DNA of 64,000 bases from Levilactobacillus humaensis (GTDB lineage: Bacteria; Bacillota; Bacilli; Lactobacillales; Lactobacillaceae). Shown here piece by piece: positions 58,414 through 64,000 of this stretch. Within the stretch, counting starts at the first letter, position 1, and every line of letters begins with the position of its first letter. The DNA is taken from NCBI RefSeq assembly GCF_024345185.1, contig NZ_BROB01000010.1, positions 1 to 64,000 of the forward strand, given 5' to 3'. The notes beneath the pieces were generated by a model. That model saw only the letters and a list, made by a program, of their open reading frames with translations. It did not search any database and was not told where the DNA came from. The position numbers and the translations under genes are program-made.

Positions 58414-58854
58414 TTATGCCGTAAATTGCAATCGAATCTTGTAGTTCCCGACTAATTCTTCACCAGCATAGAGCAGGTAGTCAATCTTAACGTTTCCGCT
58501 AAATGGTCGCTCCTGAAAACTGGTCTCCAGATATGGCGTCACGGTCTCGATTGGCATGATGCCATAAGGCGTCTTGTAGCGCGCCGTGACCCGTTTGCCA
58601 CTGATGAAATGTAACCGAAGCTCGGCCTCCGCGTTTCGCGTCAGGTGGACCTCACCTTCTGGCGTGAACTTCATCGTCACGGGTGTTTCCTTCCCCGTCT
58701 CTTGATCGGGTTCCAGGTAGCGAAGATAGAGATTTAAGCCCATCTGAACGAGCTGACCCTCCACATCTAAGCGGTAGTCGGAAACGTCTCCATCCTGTTT
58801 AATATGCGTTTCCAAGTGAATCATCACGGGCACCCCCGTTGATAACTGATCCAT
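58414..58854 (-). CDS. DUF1934 protein (YwiB-like)
   Basis: 146 residues, a calycin-like beta-barrel by family. Seen: MIHLETHIKQDGD, LYLRYLEPDQETG, MKFTPEGEVHLTR and the end YKIRLQF. The ATG at 58852-58854 lies 7 nt after GGGAG. Upstream of rpoE on the same strand. Its biochemical role is unknown. Confidence 0.85.
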   Translation of the reverse strand: MDQLSTGVPVMIHLETHIKQDGDVSDYRLDVEGQLVQMGLNLYLRYLEPDQETGKETPVTMKFTPEGEVHLTRNAEAELRLHFISGKRVTARYKTPYGIMPIETVTPYLETSFQERPFSGNVKIDYLLYAGEELVGNYKIRLQFTA

Positions 58855-58888
58855 CTGCACACTCCCTTTCCGTGAATTGTCTGCGTTA

Positions 58889-58894
58889 ATTATA
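58889..58894 (-). promoter_or_regulatory. DUF1934 promoter -10
   Basis: Consensus TATAAT on the minus strand, 35 bp before the start; the -35 is weak. Confidence 0.45.
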
Positions 58895-58962
58895 GTTCAT
58901 TTTTCATGGAAAACCTATTCTTTATACTTTAATTCAAGGTGAATTATATGCGAAGAATCTCA

Positions 58963-59140
58963 CCTTCGGTGGGCAGGGATGACACCCTGTGGGGAACGGG
59001 CGAAGCCAAAGAACGGTCTTCGCCCTCGCCTGCAAGCCCCACCAAACCCGTGGGTCTCGCAGACGTCCCGTGCTGTAAGGCCGGAAACCCACCGGCCAAA
59101 ACACCACCGACACAGGGTGACATCCCCGCCCGCCTACGGC
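58963..59140 (+). repeat. structured palindromic element, class I, copy 4
   Basis: 178 bp with the best-formed outer stem: GGGCaGGGATGaCACCCTGTG pairs with CACAGGGTGaCATCCCcGCCC. Inner hairpins GGGCGAAG/CTTCGCCC, TGCAAG-CCCAC/GTGGG-CTCGCA, GGCCGG/CCGGCC. It lies between two divergent genes, so it is probably not in a 3' UTR. Confidence 0.87.
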
Positions 59141-59301
59141 TACGATCCAGCACTCAAGGTAATCTTAAATACCCTACCGTAATCAGCAAACTAATATTAA
59201 TCGCTAATGATATTGGTATTGATCATTCGTAGTAACTATCAAGTTTTCTCCAAACACACGGAGCACAAATCTAGTCTAACCCCACCCCTACATCCCCAAC
59301 C

Positions 59302-59330
59302 ATGACGGGGCCTAAGTTTTCTAGTATAAT
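59302..59330 (+). promoter_or_regulatory. promoter of lipL-like operon
   Basis: ATGACG, 17 bp, TATAAT (59325-59330), 40 bp before the start. Confidence 0.6.
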
Positions 59331-59369
59331 GAAAACATTGAACCTAGACGACTGAAAGGGGGATGTCTC

Positions 59370-60191
59370 TTGGCACCATTTAATTTAGCGACCAACCGGA
59401 TTCAGACGCTGACGACAGCCATTGCGGCCGAACAGAAGAATCAGGCTTTCGGCTACACCAATGCCCTGCTGGATCTAATCCCCCGGCTTAAACAGCCCAT
59501 ATTGCACTTCTGGACCATGCCGCCAACTGTCATCATGGGGATTAAGGATAAGCGGCTACCATACCTTACAGACGCTGTCAGCGCCATTCACAGCTATGGC
59601 TACGACCATGTTCTCCGGAATTCCGGCGGATTAGCCGTGGTGGCCGACGGCGGCATTCTAAATGTCTCGTTGTTTCAGCCCTTAACGACTCCTGCCCTTA
59701 GCGTGGCTGGGGCCTATGACCAGATGCTGGACCTGATGGCAGCCGCCTGGCCGGAACTCGACCTGGCCCATCACGAGATCACCCGTTCCTATTGTCCGGG
59801 TGACTACGATCTCAGCGTCAACAACCGCAAGATTGCCGGGATTTCGCAACGTCGAAGTCCGCACGCCATGGTGACCATGCAGTACCTCAGTGTCACCGGT
59901 GACCAGCTCACCCGGGGAAGTCTGGTTCGCGATTTCTACCGTGCGGGTCTTGGGGACCATCCCAACAATTGGAACTTTCCCGACGTCGATCCCGATGTCA
60001 TGACCACCGTGGCGGATCTCCTGGGTCTTCCATTCACCGTGGAAGACGCCCAGCAACGGATCCTTGGGGCCTGCACCACGGCTGGACTCGACATCGGCCA
60101 AGGCAAATTAACCGCGGCCATGGCGACCCCTTGGTTTCAGGATCGTTTAGCCCACGCGACCGCCCTCATGGCGCGCCGCCAACCCATTTAA
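59370..60191 (+). CDS. lipoyl/octanoyl transferase, LipL-like
   Basis: 273 residues of the BPL/LplA/LipB fold. The lipoate-family loop RNSGGLAVVADGGILNVSL is present, and RSYCPGDYDLSVNNRKIAGISQRR matches LipL, whose catalytic Cys lies in the SYCPGDYDL motif. LipL moves octanoyl/lipoyl groups from GcvH to the E2 subunits of 2-oxoacid dehydrogenases; an LplA-type ligase is the alternative. The start is TTG 59370 with GGGGG 7 nt upstream; the ATG just before is out of frame. Followed by the HD gene after 28 bp. Confidence 0.82.
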   Translation: MAPFNLATNRIQTLTTAIAAEQKNQAFGYTNALLDLIPRLKQPILHFWTMPPTVIMGIKDKRLPYLTDAVSAIHSYGYDHVLRNSGGLAVVADGGILNVSLFQPLTTPALSVAGAYDQMLDLMAAAWPELDLAHHEITRSYCPGDYDLSVNNRKIAGISQRRSPHAMVTMQYLSVTGDQLTRGSLVRDFYRAGLGDHPNNWNFPDVDPDVMTTVADLLGLPFTVEDAQQRILGACTTAGLDIGQGKLTAAMATPWFQDRLAHATALMARRQPI

Positions 60192-60219
60192 ACGTTTAAA
60201 TCAAGAAGGAGGAATCACT

Positions 60220-61599
60220 GTGAGTTACGCAACTGCTCGGTTACCCCGAGAAAAGGTCTTTCGCGACCCCGTTCACAACTATATTTACGTTCAACATCAA
60301 GTTATTTTAGACTTAATCAACACCCGTGAATTTCAACGGCTACGGCGTATCAAACAACTCGGAACCGCTTCGCTTATCTTCCATGGGGCCGAGCACTCGC
60401 GTTTCACCCACTCGCTGGGGGTCTATGAAGTCACCCGACAGATCTGTGATAACTTCCAACGCAACTATCCCATGGAAATCCCTGGTGACGGCGGTTGGGA
60501 CGACCGTTATCGGTTAACGGCCTTATGTGCCGCTCTCTTGCACGATATCGGCCACGGCCCTTATTCCCACACCTTTGAACACATCTTCCACACGGATCAC
60601 GAAGCCATTACCGCCGAAATCTTGACGTCACCGACCACCGAGGTTAACCAGGTCTTACGGCGCGTCAGCCCGACCTTCCCCGAAGAGGTTGCAAGTGTTA
60701 TTCAAAAGACCCATCCGAACCCCCAGGTGGTTCAGATGATCTCCAGTCAAATCGACGCTGACCGCATGGATTACCTCCTGCGTGACGCCTATTTCACGGG
60801 AACCGAATACGGAACCTTCGACATTACTCGAATTCTGCGGGTCATGCGCCCTTACAAGGACGGGATCGCCTTTGCCATGAACGGGATGCACGCCGTCGAA
60901 GACTACATCATCAGTCGGTTCCAGATGTATCAGCAAGTGTACTTCCACCCGGTTTCCCGGGCCATGGAAGTCATCTTGGATCACCTGCTGGCCAGAGCCA
61001 ATGAGCTCTACCAAAACGGTAATGAGGATGAGAGCTTCGTGCCCCATTTACTCTTACCATTCTTCAATCACGAGTTCGATCTCAAGGACTACCTGAACCT
61101 CGATGACGGAGTACTGACCACCTATTTCATTCACTGGCGTGATTCCGATGACGAGATTCTGGCCGACCTGGCTCACCGTTTCCTTGATCGAAAACCCCTG
61201 AAGAGTGTGATCTTCTCTGAAGAGACACAGGACCTGATTCCGCATCTCCGCGACCTCATCGCCTCGGCTGGATTCAACATCGACTACTACACGGCTACCG
61301 ACAACAGTTACGACCTGCCTTACGATGATGCCTACGACCCGCGGGTCACGCATCCCCTAACGCAGATCGAACTTCAGGAACCGGATGGATCACTGCGAGA
61401 ACTCTCAACAGTATCGGACCTGGTCAACGCGATTCGGGGTAAATTCTCTGGGGACCAACGTTTCTTCTTCCCTAAGGAAATGCTTAGCCCGGATAGTCAC
61501 GATCCCGAGTTGTTCCAACCCATTTACGATGAATTCAAACAATACATTCAAAACAACCAGTTGATTCAGCCGAAGGAGACTGATCACCATGACCATTAA
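60220..61599 (+). CDS. HD-domain phosphohydrolase (dNTPase-like, YwfO type)
   Basis: 459 residues. HD metal ligands: HSRFTHSLGVYEV (H), ALLHDIGHGPYSH (HD) and DADRMDYLLRDAYFTG (D), the pattern of the SAMHD1/dGTPase-like enzymes such as Enterococcus EF1143. It probably removes triphosphate from dNTPs. GTG start with AAGGAGG upstream. The 3' end overlaps the next gene by 11 bp, so they are coupled. Confidence 0.9.
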   Translation: MSYATARLPREKVFRDPVHNYIYVQHQVILDLINTREFQRLRRIKQLGTASLIFHGAEHSRFTHSLGVYEVTRQICDNFQRNYPMEIPGDGGWDDRYRLTALCAALLHDIGHGPYSHTFEHIFHTDHEAITAEILTSPTTEVNQVLRRVSPTFPEEVASVIQKTHPNPQVVQMISSQIDADRMDYLLRDAYFTGTEYGTFDITRILRVMRPYKDGIAFAMNGMHAVEDYIISRFQMYQQVYFHPVSRAMEVILDHLLARANELYQNGNEDESFVPHLLLPFFNHEFDLKDYLNLDDGVLTTYFIHWRDSDDEILADLAHRFLDRKPLKSVIFSEETQDLIPHLRDLIASAGFNIDYYTATDNSYDLPYDDAYDPRVTHPLTQIELQEPDGSLRELSTVSDLVNAIRGKFSGDQRFFFPKEMLSPDSHDPELFQPIYDEFKQYIQNNQLIQPKETDHHDH

Positions 61600-62398
61600 A
61601 CTCATCGCCGTGGATATTGACGGCACCCTCCTCAACGAAAATGACGAGCTGACGCCTGGTACCATTCAGGCAATTCAAACGGCCCGTGACCGGGGTATCA
61701 AGGTGGTCTTGTGTACCGGGCGGCCGCTCACCGGGGTCACGCCATATCTGGACGCCCTTGGCCTGAACGGTGATGACCAATACGTCATCACTTATAATGG
61801 ATCGATAGCCGAAACTGTCTCTGGTAAAGTGCTGACGAAACATTCACTCAGCTATAACGATTACGTTGATTTGGAAGCTCTCGCCCGAAAATTTCAGGTT
61901 CACTTCCAAGTTTTGACCCCCGATCACATCTACACCGCCGATCAGGACATCAGTCCCCACACAGTCACCGAGAGTCACTTCGTCCATCTCCCCCTCCGCT
62001 ATCGAGCGGCGTCGGACATGCCTCGCGACCTCTTGATGCCCACGGCCATCTTCATCGACGATGCCCCCGTCCTTGACCAAGTTGAGGACCAATTACCCCG
62101 CGAGATTTACGATCGGTTCTACGTGGTGCGCACCATGCCCTACTTTATCGAGGTGCTCAGCAAAAATGTCAGCAAGGGCAACACGCTGGCCGAGCTCGCT
62201 GCGACCCTAGGGTTCACCGCCGCCGAAGTCATGGCGATCGGTGATCAGAACAACGATCTCCCGATGCTGACCTACGCCGGCCTCGGGGTGGCCATGGGAA
62301 ACGCCAACGATGCCGTGAAGGCCGTCGCCGATACAGTGACGACGCCCAACACCGCCGATGGCGTGGCCACCGCAATTCAACGTTACGCCCTACCCTAA
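61589..62398 (+). CDS. HAD-superfamily Cof-type phosphatase, copy 1
   Basis: 269 residues. HAD motif [13 protein letters not shown], motif II CTGRP, motif III/IV SKGNTLAELA and AIGDQNNDLPM, with a Cof-type cap. These act on sugar phosphates or other small phosphates; the substrate is not known. It overlaps the HD gene and is a tandem paralogue of the next gene. Confidence 0.93.
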   Translation: MTIKLIAVDIDGTLLNENDELTPGTIQAIQTARDRGIKVVLCTGRPLTGVTPYLDALGLNGDDQYVITYNGSIAETVSGKVLTKHSLSYNDYVDLEALARKFQVHFQVLTPDHIYTADQDISPHTVTESHFVHLPLRYRAASDMPRDLLMPTAIFIDDAPVLDQVEDQLPREIYDRFYVVRTMPYFIEVLSKNVSKGNTLAELAATLGFTAAEVMAIGDQNNDLPMLTYAGLGVAMGNANDAVKAVADTVTTPNTADGVATAIQRYALP

Positions 62399-62425
62399 CG
62401 ACATGAAGGAGAATTGACGACTAAC

Positions 62426-63235
62426 ATGACAATTAAAATGATCGCCATTGATATCGATGGCACCTTACTCAATGAAAAGAACGAACTGGCTCCCGCCACT
62501 ATCGCCGCGGTTCAAGCCGCTACGGCCAAGGGCATTAAGGTTGTGCTATGTACTGGCCGGCCACTGACCGGAGTTCAACCCTACCTCGATGCATTGGAAC
62601 TGAGTGGTGACGACCAATATGCCATCACCTACAACGGATCGGTTTCCCAGACTGTTTCTGGGAAGATGATGACCAACCACTCTCTCAGTTACAACGACTT
62701 CATCGACTTGGAAGCTCTCGCCCGGAAACTCCAGGTCCACTCCCAAATCGAAACGCCCGACTACATCTACACACCCAACAAGGATATCTCGGCCTATACG
62801 ATCGCCGAAAGTATGCTAGTGAAGATGCTCATCCGTTACCGGGCCGTTGGTGAAATCAGCCGCGACCTAACGATTTCTAAGGCCATGTTTGTCGACCACA
62901 AGGACATCATTGACCGCGTCAATGCCGAGATTCCACAAGAATTCCGGGACCGGTTCTACGTCGTTCAAAGCACACCATTCTTCGTTGAAATCATGAACAA
63001 GCAAGCTAGCAAAGGGAACACGCTGGGTGAACTCGCAACCAAGCTGGGCTTTACCGCCGATGACGTCATGGCCATCGGGGACCAAGGTAACGATCTGACC
63101 ATGATCGAATACGCTGGTCTCGGGGTTGCCATGGGTAACGCCATCGACGAAGTTAAGGAAGCAGCACAGGTCACGACGCTTACCAACGTTGAAGACGGTG
63201 TCGCAGCCGCCATCCATAAGTACGTCTTAGACTAA
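62426..63235 (+). CDS. HAD-superfamily Cof-type phosphatase, copy 2
   Basis: 269 residues, same length and motifs as copy 1 ([51 protein letters not shown]). By eye about two thirds of residues are the same, so it is a tandem duplicate. I take ATG 62426; a TTG four codons upstream is closer to AAGGAG and cannot be ruled out. Confidence 0.92.
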   Translation: MTIKMIAIDIDGTLLNEKNELAPATIAAVQAATAKGIKVVLCTGRPLTGVQPYLDALELSGDDQYAITYNGSVSQTVSGKMMTNHSLSYNDFIDLEALARKLQVHSQIETPDYIYTPNKDISAYTIAESMLVKMLIRYRAVGEISRDLTISKAMFVDHKDIIDRVNAEIPQEFRDRFYVVQSTPFFVEIMNKQASKGNTLGELATKLGFTADDVMAIGDQGNDLTMIEYAGLGVAMGNAIDEVKEAAQVTTLTNVEDGVAAAIHKYVLD

Positions 63236-63247
63236 ATTTGTTTGGGT

Positions 63248-63425
63248 GCCGCCTACGGTGGACAAGGTTCCGTCCTGTGGGGCCCGGAAGAAGCCAAAGT
63301 GCGGTCTTCTTCCTCGCTTTAAGCCCCACCAAAAACGTGGGTCTTAAAGTCGTCCCGTGCCGTAAGGCCGGAGGTTCACCGGCCAAACACCACTGACACA
63401 GGATTCCACCTTGTCCTCCTCCGGC
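63248..63425 (+). repeat. structured palindromic element, class I, copy 5
   Basis: 178 bp. Outer arms GCCG..GGACAAGGT..TCCTGTG / CACAGGA..ACCTTGTCC..CGGC. Inner hairpins GGAAGAAG/CTTCTTCC, CTTTAAG-CCCAC/GTGGG-CTTAAAG, GGCCGG/CCGGCC. The first two stems differ from other copies but pair perfectly. Lies between the end of the HAD gene and a terminator. Confidence 0.87.
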
Positions 63426-63452
63426 TCAAACTTAATATGCTACATGTAAAAT

Positions 63453-63504
63453 AAATAGACGCGTCACTATCAATTATTTCTGGTAGTGGCGCGTCTATTT
63501 TCTT
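63453..63504. terminator. bidirectional terminator
   Basis: AATAGACGCGTCACTA / TAGTGGCGCGTCTATT stem with U-runs on both sides, between convergent genes. Plus-strand transcripts from the HAD genes would include the class I element before ending here. Confidence 0.88.
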
Positions 63505-63513
63505 GTCATCACT

Positions 63514-64000
63514 TTATTTGATTGTCGCCGTTTTTCCTTTAACCGCCCGAATCACGTAACTGCCCTGCCAAGGCCCGGTCCACCAGCCATCAAACCCAGC
63601 CGACTTGGACAGCAAGACCTGACAACCAGCAGCCTCCAAAAAATTTTGGTAGCCGCGGCGGTGATGTTCTGTATCAACAATGAGCAGTTCACCACCCGGT
63701 TTTAAGACCCGAACGGCTTCCTCTAACGCCTGATAACGTTTAGCTTTGGGTTTAATATTGTGCACCGCAAAGCTGGTAGTGACGACGTCAAAACGGTTGT
63801 GATCATAAGGCAAATCCACCATATCCGCCGTCACCAAGGTTACGCGATCGGCAACCCCCAAAGCTGCCATATTTGCCATCGTTGCCTGTTGGGAATTCTG
63901 TGATTGGTCTCGTGACCGCCAGAGATCGACGCCCACGGCCCGACCGGTTACCGACAACTCTTGGGCCACGCGGCCCAATACGGCACCATGCCCACACCCC
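63514..64000 (-). CDS. class I SAM-dependent methyltransferase, N-terminus cut by window end
   Basis: The visible 161 residues carry motif I (GCGHGAVLGRVA), the acidic residue of AVGVDLWRS, motif around ADMVDLPYDHNRFDVVTTSFAVHNI, and LKPGGELLIVD. This is the UbiE/Methyltransf_11 pattern. The start is beyond position 64000. The substrate is unknown. Confidence 0.87.
   Translation of the reverse strand, partial: GCGHGAVLGRVAQELSVTGRAVGVDLWRSRDQSQNSQQATMANMAALGVADRVTLVTADMVDLPYDHNRFDVVTTSFAVHNIKPKAKRYQALEEAVRVLKPGGELLIVDTEHHRRGYQNFLEAAGCQVLLSKSAGFDGWWTGPWQGSYVIRAVKGKTATIK

Overview
This 64 kb window is core chromosome from a low-GC Gram-positive of the family Lactobacillaceae, most like the Lactiplantibacillus/Levilactobacillus side of the family. 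The reasons are: an L-lactate dehydrogenase that keeps the lactobacillar motifs; a csc-type WxL cell-surface cluster; sorting signals of the LPxTxE form (LPRTTE, LPQTFE, LPQTSE) instead of canonical LPXTG; a KxYKxGKxW-like signal peptide; strong AGGAGG ribosome binding sites; and the Firmicutes gene order pth-mfd-yabM-yabO-divIC-yabR-tilS-hpt-ftsH-hslO-dusB. The genus is an inference from sequence character, not from a search.

Layout. 1-0.46 kb: the 5' end of a 16S rRNA gene on the minus strand with two sigma-A-type promoters. 0.46-14 kb (minus): translation, quality-control and division genes (dusB, hslO, ftsH, hpt, tilS, S1 protein, divIC, rqcP, lipid-linked flippase, mfd, pth), split by terminators into several units; pth has a long structured leader. 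14.3-18 kb (plus): ldh, an L,D-transpeptidase and a CBS-ACT (CbpA-like) protein; two related 121-122 bp hairpin repeats lie beside them. 18.2-30.2 kb (minus): mazEF-like toxin-antitoxin pair, alr, acpS, a BspA-like LRR surface protein, a baeRF-family protein, cshA, murF, an unidentified protein, htpX and lemA; then a plus-strand low-molecular-weight tyrosine phosphatase.

30.8-45.5 kb is a surface-protein island: two lectin-like WxL proteins (CscC type), two small WxL proteins, a DUF916/DUF3324 CscA, a small LPxTxE CscD, a class A sortase and a large LRR adhesin. Inside it lies a low-GC cassette (33.2-35.0 kb) made of an XRE regulator facing two very small membrane proteins and a membrane-protein gene broken by one in-frame TGA. 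45.9-48.2 kb: rpmE2, a MurA whose active-site Cys is Asp, and a TetR regulator.

48.2-63.4 kb carries ordinary genes (ABC exporter, alsS-alsD with a divergent MarR regulator, pyrG with a classic GGGC-start attenuator, rpoE, DUF1934, a LipL-like transferase, an HD phosphohydrolase and two tandem HAD phosphatases), but its intergenic spaces are filled with nine large palindromic elements of about 178-193 bp in three related classes. Within the best class the stems change by compensatory substitutions while loops and junctions stay constant, so the folded form appears to be selected. This structured repeat family is the most unusual thing in the window. The window ends inside a SAM-dependent methyltransferase gene.
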